A stretch of 64,000 bases of DNA from Micromonospora sediminicola (GTDB taxonomy: Bacteria; Actinomycetota; Actinomycetes; Mycobacteriales; Micromonosporaceae). The stretch spans positions 1,853,001 to 1,917,000 of the forward strand of contig NZ_FLRH01000004.1 of the NCBI RefSeq assembly GCF_900089585.1, given 5' to 3'. Positions 17,394-26,471 of the stretch are shown one piece after another. The translations under genes were made by a program, and so were the position numbers. The notes beneath the pieces are model-generated. The model searched no databases and was not told the DNA's origin. It saw nothing but the letters and a program-made list of their open reading frames with translations. Numbering within the stretch: the first letter of the stretch is position 1; the number at the start of each line of letters is the position of its first letter.

Positions 17394-19259
17394 TCAGACC
17401 GACTCCAGCTCGCGATCCTCGGTCGGCGAGGGAGCGACGGCCCGTCCGGCCCGGTTGTCGACCCTGGTCATGACGGCCCGGGCATACAGCGTGACGCCGG
17501 CCAGGATGCTGACCACGGCGATCGGCACTCCGAGCAGGGGCCGCACGTACATCGCCAGGAACCAGGACCTGACGTCGATGTCGGACAGGATGAAGACCAG
17601 CGGAACGATCCCCTGGGGGATGAGCAGGATCGAGCCGAGGGCCCAGCTCAGTCCCTCGACCGTCCCGCCCGTCCTGGCCACGGCGCCGTCGGCGGCCCGG
17701 ACCACGGTGGGCCGACCGGTGCGCATGGTGTGCAGCAGGTCGGGTCCGTCCTCGGTGAGCTTCCGGATCGCCAGGCCGCCCAGCACCCAGGCGACGGCGA
17801 CGCCGGTCAGCACGCCGACCGGCAGCCCGGCCCAGCTCACCCACGGCTGGTCCAGGCGCGTGCCGAGGTAGACCACGGCGAGCGCGGGCGCCGGCGGCAC
17901 CAGCCCGATCCAGAACAGCACGTTGGACCGGCCGGTGGTGTCTGCGCGCTCCAGCGGGTTGCTCGGCCGCTTGTGCGCGTCGGGGCCGGGGACCAGGCCG
18001 TACACCGACGAGTGGACGATCAAGCCGGCGCCGCCGCCGAGCAGGGCGGGCACCGCCGCGGCGACCCACGGCCACGTCCACGTGGAGCCGCTCCACCAGG
18101 TGAGGGTGATGCTCAGGACGATCGCCGGCGGCGTGAAGACGATCAGGTACGCCCACTGCCGGCCGCGCACGTCGGCGCGCTGGGAGCCGATCGTCAGGGT
18201 CTGCCAGAGCGCGGTGCCGTCCTGGCTGTAGAGGTTGCAGGCCGAGGTGATCGCGAAGAGCGCGAGCGCCGGGCCGGCCCAGGGCAGCAGGAGACGGGCG
18301 TCGAAGGTCAGCGGCAGCAGCACGGTGCCCAGCGCCCAGACGATCGGCACCACCGCCGTGGTGGTCCGCAACGGATCGCGCCACCAGGTGCGCAGCTCCT
18401 TGCGGACGACCGCGCCGGTCGTGCCGCCGAGCGGGCCGCCGCTCACCGGGGGGCGGTCGGCGCTGCCCCGGATGGTGGCCCGGGCCCGGCGCGGAGTGCC
18501 CAGCTCGACCGACCAGACGAGCAGCAGCAGGACGCAGAGCGCGGCCAGCCCGGCCGGCGCGGCGATCGCGAGCGGCCAGTCCCCCCGGCCGGCGGCGTCC
18601 ACCGCCACCACGCCCCAGCTCGACGGGATCGACCGCAGTGCGACGGTGGTCGGGTGGGAGAACCCGGTCTCGAGGATGTCGGAGTACATGACGGCCACGA
18701 CGATCATCCAGCCGGACTGGGTGAGCACGAGCATCGCCGCGAACAGCACGCCGGTGACCGCGGCGCCCGCCCGGGACGCCGCGACGACGCCGAACAGCGC
18801 GTAGGCCACCCGGGACAGCAGCACCACGAAGACCAGTTGCAGCGCCGCGACCGGCACCGCCAGCAGCGCCGGGGCGAGCCCCTGCCGGGCGCCGTACGTG
18901 ATCAGGCCGACGAAGCCCAGCGCGGTGACCGCCGCGGTGATCCCGACGAAGGCCGCGCCGAGCAGCCCCAGCGCGAGCCGGCGGCGCGGCACCGGCAGCA
19001 GCGTGAAGTGGTCGGCGCGCAGCACCGCCGAGCCGCCGAACAGCGGGCCGGCCAGCCAGCCGAGCGTCCACATCAGGAACACGCCCGCGAGCAGGTCGCC
19101 GAGCACCACGGGGTTGGGCAGCTCGACCAGGGAGAGCCAGATGGTGGCGGCCGCGAACATCAGACCGAGAACCGCGCCGACCAGCATCCACGCGGCCCGG
19201 CCACCGGTCATCGAGTTCTTGACGACCGTCAGCTTCATCCGGATCAGGACGCCAGCCAC
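17394..19259 (-). CDS. ABC exporter permease (large, polytopic)
   Basis: 621 residues from GTG 19259, inside the end of the ATPase gene (GGAGAGGG upstream); ATG 19238 is the alternative. There are many hydrophobic helices in two clusters, separated by a soluble loop (about residues 265-305, 'L-G-T-P-R-R-A-R-A-T-I-R-G'). The helices carry 'R-K-E-L-R-T-W-W-R-D-P-L-R', a segment typical of ABC-2-like permeases. Coupled translation with the ATPase indicates one exporter. No substrate can be named. A Lys/Arg-poor acidic tail ends at 17394, close to the convergent Nudix gene. Confidence 0.8.
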   Translation of the reverse strand: MAGVLIRMKLTVVKNSMTGGRAAWMLVGAVLGLMFAAATIWLSLVELPNPVVLGDLLAGVFLMWTLGWLAGPLFGGSAVLRADHFTLLPVPRRRLALGLLGAAFVGITAAVTALGFVGLITYGARQGLAPALLAVPVAALQLVFVVLLSRVAYALFGVVAASRAGAAVTGVLFAAMLVLTQSGWMIVVAVMYSDILETGFSHPTTVALRSIPSSWGVVAVDAAGRGDWPLAIAAPAGLAALCVLLLLVWSVELGTPRRARATIRGSADRPPVSGGPLGGTTGAVVRKELRTWWRDPLRTTTAVVPIVWALGTVLLPLTFDARLLLPWAGPALALFAITSACNLYSQDGTALWQTLTIGSQRADVRGRQWAYLIVFTPPAIVLSITLTWWSGSTWTWPWVAAAVPALLGGGAGLIVHSSVYGLVPGPDAHKRPSNPLERADTTGRSNVLFWIGLVPPAPALAVVYLGTRLDQPWVSWAGLPVGVLTGVAVAWVLGGLAIRKLTEDGPDLLHTMRTGRPTVVRAADGAVARTGGTVEGLSWALGSILLIPQGIVPLVFILSDIDVRSWFLAMYVRPLLGVPIAVVSILAGVTLYARAVMTRVDNRAGRAVAPSPTEDRELESV

Positions 19260-20053
19260 GACAGCCCTCTCCGCCCCTGCTCGTCGCCGCCGACCAGCCG
19301 GACGAACGTCTGCTCCAGCGTGCCGCCGCCGCGGACCTCGGCGAGCGGACCGGCCGCCACGACCCGCCCCCCGGCCATCACGGCCACGGTGTCGCACAGC
19401 TGCTCGACCAGCGGCATCACGTGGCTGGACAGCACCACCGAGCCGCCACTCGCCACGAAACCGGTCAGGATCGCCTTGAGGGCCGCCGCGGACACCGGGT
19501 CGACCGCCTCGAACGGCTCGTCCAGCACGAGCAGCCGGGGCCCGTGCAACAGCGCGGTCGCCAGCCCGATCTTCTTGCGCATGCCGGTCGAGTAGTCGAC
19601 CACCAGGGTGCGCTCGGCCGCGCCGAGCTCCATCACGTCGAGCAGCTCCTGCACCCGGCCGGCCAGCACGCCGGCCTCGATGCCGCGCAACTGCCCGATG
19701 TACGTCAGCAGTTCGCGTCCGGTCAGCCGCTCCGGCATGGACAGCCCGTCGGGCAGCACGCCGATCAGCGCCTTGGCCTCGACCGGGTCGGACCACACGT
19801 CCACGCCGAACACCTGCGAGGTGCCCTCGTCCGGGCGTAGCAGCCCGACCGCCATGGACAACGAGGTCGTCTTGCCCGCGCCGTTGGGGCCGACCAGCCC
19901 GAAGAAGGAACCCTGCGGCACCACGAGATCGACGTGGTCGACGGCTGTGTTCGCGCCGAACGTCTTGTGCAGGCCGGACAGTCGCAGTGCCGCGGGCGGG
20001 CCGCCCGCGTCGGGATCGTCCGCTGCGGCGGGCCGGGTGGTCGCTGACTCCAT
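19244..20053 (-). CDS. ABC transporter ATP-binding protein
   Basis: 269 residues from ATG 20053, chosen over an upstream GTG because GAGGGGAA lies directly before it. Walker A is G-P-N-G-A-G-K-T-T, the signature is Y-S-T-G-M-R-K-K, Walker B is L-L-V-L-D-E-P-F-E and the switch is S-S-H-V. All fit an ABC-2-type exporter ATPase (CcmA/DrrA-like). It overlaps the permease gene that follows, so the pair forms one exporter. Nothing in the sequence points to the cargo. Confidence 0.9.
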   Translation of the reverse strand: MESATTRPAAADDPDAGGPPAALRLSGLHKTFGANTAVDHVDLVVPQGSFFGLVGPNGAGKTTSLSMAVGLLRPDEGTSQVFGVDVWSDPVEAKALIGVLPDGLSMPERLTGRELLTYIGQLRGIEAGVLAGRVQELLDVMELGAAERTLVVDYSTGMRKKIGLATALLHGPRLLVLDEPFEAVDPVSAAALKAILTGFVASGGSVVLSSHVMPLVEQLCDTVAVMAGGRVVAAGPLAEVRGGGTLEQTFVRLVGGDEQGRRGLSWLAS

Positions 20054-20217
20054 GGTTCCCCTCGACGTCGCTGGGTGGCGCCGGGCCTGGTCTGCCCCGA
20101 CCTGCGCTGCCTGCGCATGCGCCGACGAAGAGGGTTGGTCCACCGCGCTCACCCGGCGGAGAGGGCGTGCGGGCTGAGTCTAGCGACCGGGAACGCCGGG
20201 AGTGGCCCGCCGACGCC

Positions 20218-20946
20218 TCAGGACGGCCCGGATCCGACGCCCCGCACCGCCTCGACGACGGACTGGGCGACCTCGTCGGGCCGGGACACCGCCATCGCGT
20301 GGGAGGCGCCGGCGACCTCCCGGACCCCACGGGCGCCGGCCCGCTCGGCCATGAAGCGGTGCGCGGCGACCGGGATGTTCCGGTCGGCGTCACCGAAGAC
20401 GAACCACGTGGGCAGCGACCGCCACGGTGGGGTGGTCGCCGCGAGACCGTCGCCGAGCGCCTGCTCGGTCACCGGCCGCTGCGTCCGCGCCATCAGGGCC
20501 GCGAGGTCGTCGGACACGTCGGCGGCGAACTGCGCGTGGAAGGCGTCCTGCCGGATCGCCGTCTCCTTGCCGCCGGTCGCGACCGGGTAGGAGACCAGCG
20601 TGTCGGCCAGCGTGCTGCCGGGGAACTGCCCGGACAGCGCCAGCGCCGACTCGCCGGTGTCCGGGCAGAACGCGTTGACGTAGACCAGGGCACGCACCGA
20701 GGACTCCCCCGCCGCCGCCTCCGTGATCACCATGCCGCCGTACGAATGACCGACGAGGATCACCGGGCCGCCGATCCCGCGCACCACGTCCCGCACGTAC
20801 GCGGCGTCGCCGGCCACGCCGCGCAGCGGGTTGGCGGCGGCCACGACGGCCCGGTCGGCACCGAGCCGTTCGATCACGCCGTTCCAGCTGGCCGACTCGG
20901 CGAACGCGCCGTGTACGAGGACGAGGGTCAGTTCCTGATCTGGCAC
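20218..20946 (-). CDS. Alpha/beta hydrolase
   Basis: 242 residues from GTG 20946 (AAGGAG 8 bases upstream; the frame is open further upstream without a ribosome site). Oxyanion region L-V-H-G-A-F-A, nucleophile elbow G-H-S-Y-G-G, acid in F-G-D-A-D-R-N-I-P and His in A-S-H-A-M make a complete catalytic triad. There is no signal peptide. It resembles the EstA/haloalkane-type cytosolic esterase group often annotated 'alpha/beta fold hydrolase'. The substrate is unknown. Confidence 0.85.
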   Translation of the reverse strand: MPDQELTLVLVHGAFAESASWNGVIERLGADRAVVAAANPLRGVAGDAAYVRDVVRGIGGPVILVGHSYGGMVITEAAAGESSVRALVYVNAFCPDTGESALALSGQFPGSTLADTLVSYPVATGGKETAIRQDAFHAQFAADVSDDLAALMARTQRPVTEQALGDGLAATTPPWRSLPTWFVFGDADRNIPVAAHRFMAERAGARGVREVAGASHAMAVSRPDEVAQSVVEAVRGVGSGPS

Positions 20947-21118
20947 GACATCCGCTCCTTGGCTTCGGCGGAGCCGTGTGCGTCCGCTCGACCTGTACCG
21001 GGCCGGCTGCTTACCCACCGTGCGACGGTGAAACGTCCGTCTTCCGCCGGCGGTGCTGACCGACCACCCGGCACCGGCCTGCGAGGCCTTCGTCGGGCGG
21101 GATGCCTATGCTCGTCGG

Positions 21119-22366
21119 GTGGAGCACAGCGAGCAGGCCGTGCTGGCCGGAATGCTGCAGTCGGCCGAGGACTTCGCCCCGGTCGAGGCCGTCGAGGCCG
21201 TCACCGGCGTGCTCGCCACCGCGTTGGACGCGCTCGCCGTCTCGCTGCTGGTCGCCGACCTCAGCGGACGGGCGCTGGTCCGGCTGACCCACCACCCGGC
21301 GGCCGACGGGCCGGACCGGCGTCACGGTGAGGAGGCCGCCGAGATCCTGCCGTTCGACGGCGGGCCCTACGAGCAGGCCCTGCGCCATCAGACCAGCCAG
21401 GTACTCCCGGCTGACGGACGATGGACGGTGCTCGCTCCGGTCACCGAACGCGGTGAGGCCATGGGGCTCCTGGAGATCGATCTGCCCGCCGAGCCGGATG
21501 CCACAGTGGTCGCCCAGATCGCCCAGGCCGCGCACGCGCTGGCGTTCGTGGTGATCGCCAACCGCCGACACACGGACCTGTTCGAGTGGGGGCAGCGCAG
21601 CATCCCGTTCACGCTCTCCGCCGAGATCCAACGCCGCCTGCTGCCCGCCGCCTTCACCTGCGAATCCGGTGCGTTCACCCTCTCCGGCTGGCTGGAGCCC
21701 GCCGCGAGCGTCGGCGGGGACACCTTCGACTACAGCCTGGCCCGGGACCTGCTGCACTTCAGCGTCACCGACGCCATGGGCCACGGCGTGGCCAGCGCGC
21801 TGACCGCCACCCTCGGCGTCGGCAGCCTGCGCAACACCCGACGCCGGGGTCACACCCTGGTCGTGCAGGCCGAGGAGGCGAACCGGGCCGTCGCCGAGCA
21901 CGCCAACGTACGCGGGGCCTACGTGACCGCCGTGCTCGGCCGGGTCGACCTGGGCACCGGACGCTGCGAGCTGCTCAACGCCGGGCACATCCCGCCGCTA
22001 CTGGTCCGCGACGGCCGGGTGACCGAGGTGGATCTCCCGGCCAACTTCCCGCTGGGCATGTTCCCCGAGGAGCCCTGCCGCGCCGGCGAGATCACCCTCC
22101 GACCCGGCGACCGGCTGGTCGTCGTCACCGACGGCATGCGCGAACGCAACGCGGCCGACCTCGACCTGTCCGCCGCCCTGCTCGGCATCACCGGCCTGCA
22201 TCCCCGCGAGGCGGTGCGTGCCCTGTCCGACGCGCTGCTGGCCGCGACCGGGCCGACGCTGGCCGACGACGCCACCCTGCTCGTCATCGACTGGTACGGC
22301 ACGCCCGGGCGGCGACGCAGCACCGGCGGCGCGGACACCGCACGCGCGAGCACCGGACAGCGGTGA
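21119..22366 (+). CDS. SpoIIE/PP2C-type serine phosphatase
   Basis: 415 residues from GTG 21119; an in-frame GTG at 21053 is the alternative. The N-terminal ~150 residues form a GAF-like sensor. The C-terminal half holds PP2C/SpoIIE motifs: 'A-S-V-G-G-D-T-F-D-Y', 'V-T-D-A-M-G-H-G', 'L-N-A-G-H-I-P-P' and 'V-V-T-D-G-M', with the metal-binding Asp residues in place. This class dephosphorylates STAS anti-anti-sigma factors. A STAS gene lies convergently just 5 bases beyond, which supports a partner-switching pair. The tail is Arg/Thr-rich. Confidence 0.87.
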   Translation: MEHSEQAVLAGMLQSAEDFAPVEAVEAVTGVLATALDALAVSLLVADLSGRALVRLTHHPAADGPDRRHGEEAAEILPFDGGPYEQALRHQTSQVLPADGRWTVLAPVTERGEAMGLLEIDLPAEPDATVVAQIAQAAHALAFVVIANRRHTDLFEWGQRSIPFTLSAEIQRRLLPAAFTCESGAFTLSGWLEPAASVGGDTFDYSLARDLLHFSVTDAMGHGVASALTATLGVGSLRNTRRRGHTLVVQAEEANRAVAEHANVRGAYVTAVLGRVDLGTGRCELLNAGHIPPLLVRDGRVTEVDLPANFPLGMFPEEPCRAGEITLRPGDRLVVVTDGMRERNAADLDLSAALLGITGLHPREAVRALSDALLAATGPTLADDATLLVIDWYGTPGRRRSTGGADTARASTGQR

Positions 22367-22371
22367 CGGCG

Positions 22372-22722
22372 TCACGAGACCACCGGCGACGCCTCCTCGG
22401 CGTCCCGCACGGTGTCGAAGACGCCGATGACCCGGTCGACCGAGGTGACCGACAGCACCCGCCGGACCGATCCGCCGACGCCGGCCAGCGCGATCCAGCC
22501 GTCCCGCGCTCGCAGGTCCTTGTGCGCGACCACGAGCGCGCCCAGGCCGCTGGAGTCCATGAAACCCACGCCGGCCAGATCGACCACGACCGCCCGGGCG
22601 CCGCCCCGCACGACCTCGTCCAACCGGTCGCGCAACCGCGACGTGGTGCTCATGTCCAGGTCACCGGCGACCTCGATCACGGTGCCGACACTTCCCTGCC
22701 GGGTCGACAGCACCAGGTCCAT
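22372..22722 (-). CDS. STAS-domain anti-anti-sigma factor
   Basis: 116 residues from ATG 22722, preceded by GGGAGGGAGG. The STAS core carries 'V-V-D-L-A-G-V-G-F-M-D-S-S-G-L-G-A-L' with the phospho-acceptor region D56-S57-S58 intact, so it can be switched by a kinase and a PP2C-type phosphatase. It is convergent with the SpoIIE-type phosphatase gene, with only 5 bases between the two stops. Its kinase partner is probably an RsbW-like protein; one candidate lies at 48355. Confidence 0.88.
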   Translation of the reverse strand: MDLVLSTRQGSVGTVIEVAGDLDMSTTSRLRDRLDEVVRGGARAVVVDLAGVGFMDSSGLGALVVAHKDLRARDGWIALAGVGGSVRRVLSVTSVDRVIGVFDTVRDAEEASPVVS

Positions 22723-22946
22723 CCGACCTCCCTCCCGCGACATGCCGCGTGGTTCCGCCACTGCGCGTACCGGTCCACGGTGCCAGAATCCGAGCCCTCC
22801 CGCTCAGTGACGGGCCGGCCCCGGGTCCGAGCCGATCGGGCCGCGGCCGTGCGCGACGGCGTGAGCGCGTCGGTGGCGGGCCGGCCCGGCTGAGCGTGCG
22901 TCGCAGCGGGGCACCGCTGCGGTGCGCCGGGTGGGAGGATCTGTCC

Positions 22947-23711
22947 ATGCGACGGAGATCCCTGCTCATCGGCGCGGCGGCGGGCGTCGCCGCGCCCGTC
23001 GTGGCCTCCGGCGCGGCGGCGGCGGCACCCGGCGTCGGCACCGACCCGCCGCGCCCCCGGCCGCGCACCTGGACGCCGGCCAACAAGGCCGACGGCCTCA
23101 CCACCCTGCCGACGGCCACCCGTCAGGTCGTGATCGTGACGGCGGCGAGCTGGAGCACGAGCTACGCCACGCTGGAGACGTTCACGAGGACCGACGGTCG
23201 CTGGGTCCCGGTCTCCACGGCGCTGTCCGCGCGGATCGGTTCCCAGTTCTTCAGCGACCACCACGTCGAGGGGGTGCCGACCACGCCGACGGGCGTCTAC
23301 TCGTTCGGTCCGACGATCTACGGCATCGCCGCGAACCCGGGTGTCAAGCACCCCTACCACCGGATCGTCACCGACGACTGGTGGAACGAGAACCCGAACT
23401 CGGCCGGCTACAACACCTTCCAGCACACGGCCACCAGTCCCGGCGGCCTGAGCGAGGCGCTGTGGAAGGAGAAACCGGCCTACACGCACTTCGCGGTGAT
23501 CACCTACAACATGCCGCCGAACGTGCCGAAGCCGGTGCCGAACGCGGGCAGCGGCATCTTCCTGCACGAGTTCAGCCGGACGCCGTCGGGGCCCACCGCC
23601 GGCTGCGTCAGCCTGTCCCACGCCGACCTGGTCGGCGTGCTCCGCTGGCTCGACCCGGCGGCCCAGCCGCGCATCGTGCTGTCCCCGTTGGACAGCCTCG
23701 GCCGCTACTGA
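22947..23711 (+). CDS. Exported L,D-transpeptidase-like protein (YkuD-type)
   Basis: 254 residues from ATG 22947 with GGGAGG upstream. The N-terminus M-R-R-R-S-L-L-I-G followed by an Ala-rich hydrophobic stretch ending A-A-A-A is Tat- or Sec-type, so the protein is exported. The body ends with H-E-F-S-R-T-P-S-G-P-T-A-G-C-V-S-L-S, the His/Ser-Gly-Cys arrangement of YkuD catalytic sites. Such enzymes cross-link peptidoglycan or attach proteins to it. The extended spacing between His and Cys and a large N-terminal domain suggest a divergent member, so catalysis is likely but not certain. Confidence 0.72.
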   Translation: MRRRSLLIGAAAGVAAPVVASGAAAAAPGVGTDPPRPRPRTWTPANKADGLTTLPTATRQVVIVTAASWSTSYATLETFTRTDGRWVPVSTALSARIGSQFFSDHHVEGVPTTPTGVYSFGPTIYGIAANPGVKHPYHRIVTDDWWNENPNSAGYNTFQHTATSPGGLSEALWKEKPAYTHFAVITYNMPPNVPKPVPNAGSGIFLHEFSRTPSGPTAGCVSLSHADLVGVLRWLDPAAQPRIVLSPLDSLGRY

Positions 23712-23732
23712 CGCGCCGGCCGGGCGCGCCCG

Positions 23733-23767
23733 GGCCCGGCGCGAAGTGTCGATCTCCGCGCCGGGCC
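23733..23767. terminator. Hairpin between convergent genes
   Basis: A perfect 11-bp inverted repeat (GGCCCGGCGCG at 23733-23743 with its complement at 23757-23767) and a 13-base loop lie between the stop of the L,D-transpeptidase-like gene and the stop of the cellulase. It has no clear T-tract, so it is a likely bidirectional terminator or end-of-transcript stem. Confidence 0.55.
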
Positions 23768-23777
23768 GGGGGCCGGG

Positions 23778-25169
23778 TCAGCTGGCCGTGCAGCTGGCCG
23801 TCGCACCGGGGCCGGTGCCGGTGCCCTGGAAGCCGAAGTTGGTCGTCTGGCCGGCGCCGACGCGCCCGTTGTAGCTCACGTTGGTGAACCGGACGGTCCC
23901 GCTGGTGCCGCTGGCCTGCGCGTTCCAGGCGCCGGTGATCGCGGCGCCGCCGGGCAGCGTGATGGTCACGGTCCAGCCGTTGATGGCCGCGGAGCCGGCG
24001 GTGACGTTCACGCTCGCGGTGAAGCCACCGGCCCACTGGTTGAGCGACACCGACGCCGAGCAGCCGTTGCCCGTCGGCGGAGTCGTGGTGGGCGGGGTGG
24101 TCGTCGGTGGGGTGGCGGTCGGCGGCGTCGTCGTCGGCGGCGTCGTGGTCGGCGGGGTGGTCGTCGGCGGCGCGGTGGTGGGCGGGTTGGGCGCGCCGTT
24201 GGCCAGGCTGTAGGCCAGGTCCGGCTGGAACGAGCCGGCCGCGTAGCGGCAGCCGTCCGCCTCACCCGGCGGCTTCACCCAGAGGTACGCGTCGATGTTG
24301 CTGTCACCGGTGTTCGTCGTCGGGTACTGCCCGATCCGCCGGTCGGTGTTGTCGTCGGCGCACCAGTCCCCGCTGGCGCCGCCGTTGCGGCTGGTGTCGA
24401 TGACCTGGCGCTTGCCGGAGATGCCCATGCCGTTGAGGGCGGAGATGACCGCCCGGCCGAAGTTCGCCTCGCTGGAGGTGGGGTTGAAGTTCGACACGTT
24501 GGTGAAGAAGCCGTCGGCGTACTGCACGCCGGCGGCGCGGAGCCGGTTGGCCGTGTCACTCGCGCTGTTCCAGGTGGAGTGGCCGCCGTCGAGGTAGACC
24601 TTGGCGTTGGGGTTGGCCGACTTGATGGTCTGCGTGGCCGTGGTGAGCGCCTGGTTGCGCGCGTTCAGCTCGGCGCCGCTCAGGCAGGTCTGGAGGGCGA
24701 GCGAGTCGGTCTCCAGGATGATCAGGACGGTCTGGTTGCCGAGTCCTCGGGCGAAGTTGGACACCCAGGTCTGGTACTGGTTGAGGTCCGGGGCCCCGCC
24801 GGCGCTGGCCCCGCCGCAGTCCCGGTTGGTGATCTCGTAGACCGAGAGCACCGGGATCTGCTGCGCCGCGTTGGCGGCGCCGACGAACCCGGAGACCTCG
24901 GACTGCACCGTCGACGGGTTGAAGTTGGCGAACCAGCGGGCCTGCGGCTGGCTCGCGATCTTGTCGCGGATGACGGCGGCACGCGAGTCGCCGGGGTTGG
25001 CCGCGACCCAGCGGACGACGGCCGAACTCGGATCGCGGTAGAGCGTGCCGGAGACCGTGCCGGCGGACGCGCCGCCGACGGCGAAGGCGACGCCGGCCGC
25101 GGCGGTGACCGCGACGGCCGCCACGCTGACCGCCGCCGACCGGCGGCGCCGGGGGGAGAGGATAGCCAC
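23778..25169 (-). CDS. Secreted GH6 cellulase with CBM2
   Basis: 463 residues from GTG 25169, with AGGAGG 9 bases upstream (an upstream GTG at 25190 would place the ribosome site inside the gene). Signal peptide, then a GH6 catalytic domain: 'V-L-S-V-Y-E-I-T-N-R-D-C', 'L-I-I-L-E-T-D-S-L-A' with the catalytic Asp, 'V-Y-L-D-G-G-H-S-T-W' and 'D-T-S-R-N-G-G'. A Pro/Thr repeat linker (24072-24190) leads to a CBM2 (first Cys, W-A-G-G-F-T-A, closing Cys). It should cleave beta-1,4-glucan outside the cell. A CebR-like operator lies in the promoter. Confidence 0.9.
   Translation of the reverse strand: MAILSPRRRRSAAVSVAAVAVTAAAGVAFAVGGASAGTVSGTLYRDPSSAVVRWVAANPGDSRAAVIRDKIASQPQARWFANFNPSTVQSEVSGFVGAANAAQQIPVLSVYEITNRDCGGASAGGAPDLNQYQTWVSNFARGLGNQTVLIILETDSLALQTCLSGAELNARNQALTTATQTIKSANPNAKVYLDGGHSTWNSASDTANRLRAAGVQYADGFFTNVSNFNPTSSEANFGRAVISALNGMGISGKRQVIDTSRNGGASGDWCADDNTDRRIGQYPTTNTGDSNIDAYLWVKPPGEADGCRYAAGSFQPDLAYSLANGAPNPPTTAPPTTTPPTTTPPTTTPPTATPPTTTPPTTTPPTGNGCSASVSLNQWAGGFTASVNVTAGSAAINGWTVTITLPGGAAITGAWNAQASGTSGTVRFTNVSYNGRVGAGQTTNFGFQGTGTGPGATASCTAS
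24072..24190 (-). repeat. Tandem repeat encoding the Pro/Thr linker of the cellulase
   Basis: A run of about 15-base units encodes repeated P-P-T-T-T between the GH6 domain and the CBM2. The repeat is imperfect (A-P-P and A-T-P variants). Slippage could change linker length without moving the frame. Confidence 0.75.
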
Positions 25170-25209
25170 GACGTGTTTCCTCCTGATCACATAGATGTGT
25201 CTGTCTTCA

Positions 25210-25223
25210 TGGGAGCGTTCCCA
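25210..25223. promoter_or_regulatory. CebR-like operator upstream of the cellulase
   Basis: TGGGAGCGTTCCCA differs from the CebR consensus TGGGAGCGCTCCCA by one central base. CebR is the cellobiose-responsive LacI-family repressor of cellulase genes in streptomycetes and relatives. The site lies 41-54 bases upstream of GTG 25169, in the 5' region of the cellulase gene. Cellobiose-released repression is inferred. Confidence 0.75.
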
Positions 25224-25304
25224 AGACGGTAGCGGAGGCGTGGGCCGCTGCCAATATGCAAAGTTGTCACTGCGTCGGCGACCGGGCCGCCGACGGCGGG
25301 CGCG

Positions 25305-26372
25305 TCAGAGCTGGATGACGTGACCCACCCGGGGCGGCGTACGGCCCGTGAGGACGTCGAGCCACGCGTCCCGCAGCGCCTCGGGGCCGTGGCCGACCCG
25401 CACGTCGAGCCACCCGCTCACCACCCGCGAGAACCGCTGCCAGGCGTCGGCGAACCGGTGGTCGAGGCCGTCACGGCCCCAGTCCCGGCCGCGCTTGCGC
25501 ATCTGCACCGGCGCGAAGAAGACCTCCTCGGCGGCGTCGGCGTTCGGCGTCTGCCGGGTCAGACCGACCGCGATGTCCCGGACGAGCCGGTCGCCGAGGT
25601 GGGCGCGCAGGGCGGCCCGGTGTGCGGGTGCGCCGGACAGGTCGAGGTAGACCGTGGGGACGGCGTCGAGCGCCGCGACGTCGCCGTAGGGCAGGACCTC
25701 GTCGTAGCAGCCCAGCGACCGGGTGAACCCGAGGTTGTCCGGCGAGGTGAGCCCGACCAGGCGTGGGCCGCGGCCGTGCAGCTCGAACGCGGCGGCGTAC
25801 GCGGTCTTGCTCGACGCCGACGACAGCACCAGCGACCGTGCTCCGTACCAGTCGTTGTCGACGACCTGATCGGCGAGCATGAAGGAGGTGAAGAACAGCG
25901 GCCGGAACAGGATCAGCAGGTCCTCCTGCTCGGGCCGGTAGGCGGGGTCGCCGATGGTCGACCGGTAGGCGTTGTACGGCGAGGGCAGGTCGGCCCGGTG
26001 CGGGCTGGCGTCGCGGAAGCCCGAAGCGTCCACCCGCTCCGGGCGTACCACCAGGTGGCCGGCGGGCGGGAGGTAGCCGTAGACGCGCTGACCCGGCTCG
26101 ACGCCGGCCACGGCGGACGCGGCCACCTCGGCGAAGCCCCACAGTGGCGGGAGCCCCCATTGCCGGTCGAGCCCGCGCCGCTCGGGCGGGAAGAACTCCC
26201 AGTACCGCATCGATTCGCCGAGCACCGCGTAGGTCACGTTGTTGGCGGTGAGCCCGACGCGGTCCACGCGCAGCAACGCCTCCCCGTCGACGAGGGCCGG
26301 CACCGGACCGTCGGCGAGCGTGGTACGGGCGCGGTCGTCACGGGCCACGGCGAACGTCCACGACTCAGCCAT
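25305..26372 (-). CDS. DUF2855 family protein
   Basis: 355 residues from ATG 26372. The N-terminus resembles medium-chain dehydrogenases ('V-G-L-T-A-N-N-V-T-Y-A-V', 'W-G-F-A-E-V-A-A-S', 'G-Q-R-V-Y-G-Y-L'). A central Rossmann-like part has 'L-V-L-S-S-A-S-S-K-T-A-Y-A-A-A'. This is the DUF2855 pattern, a quinone-oxidoreductase-like family of unknown substrate. A Gly-x-Gly-x-x-Gly dinucleotide loop is replaced by the Ser-rich loop. No signal peptide. It is divergent from the MuiA-like gene and stands alone. Confidence 0.8.
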   Translation of the reverse strand: MAESWTFAVARDDRARTTLADGPVPALVDGEALLRVDRVGLTANNVTYAVLGESMRYWEFFPPERRGLDRQWGLPPLWGFAEVAASAVAGVEPGQRVYGYLPPAGHLVVRPERVDASGFRDASPHRADLPSPYNAYRSTIGDPAYRPEQEDLLILFRPLFFTSFMLADQVVDNDWYGARSLVLSSASSKTAYAAAFELHGRGPRLVGLTSPDNLGFTRSLGCYDEVLPYGDVAALDAVPTVYLDLSGAPAHRAALRAHLGDRLVRDIAVGLTRQTPNADAAEEVFFAPVQMRKRGRDWGRDGLDHRFADAWQRFSRVVSGWLDVRVGHGPEALRDAWLDVLTGRTPPRVGHVIQL

Positions 26373-26471
26373 GGTCCGACGGTAGGCAGCCGCGAGACCG
26401 GAGACAAGTGCACTGCGAGTGCAAAATCCGGTGGGCCCGCACCTGAGCGCGTCTGAACTACCCTCGCCGGC

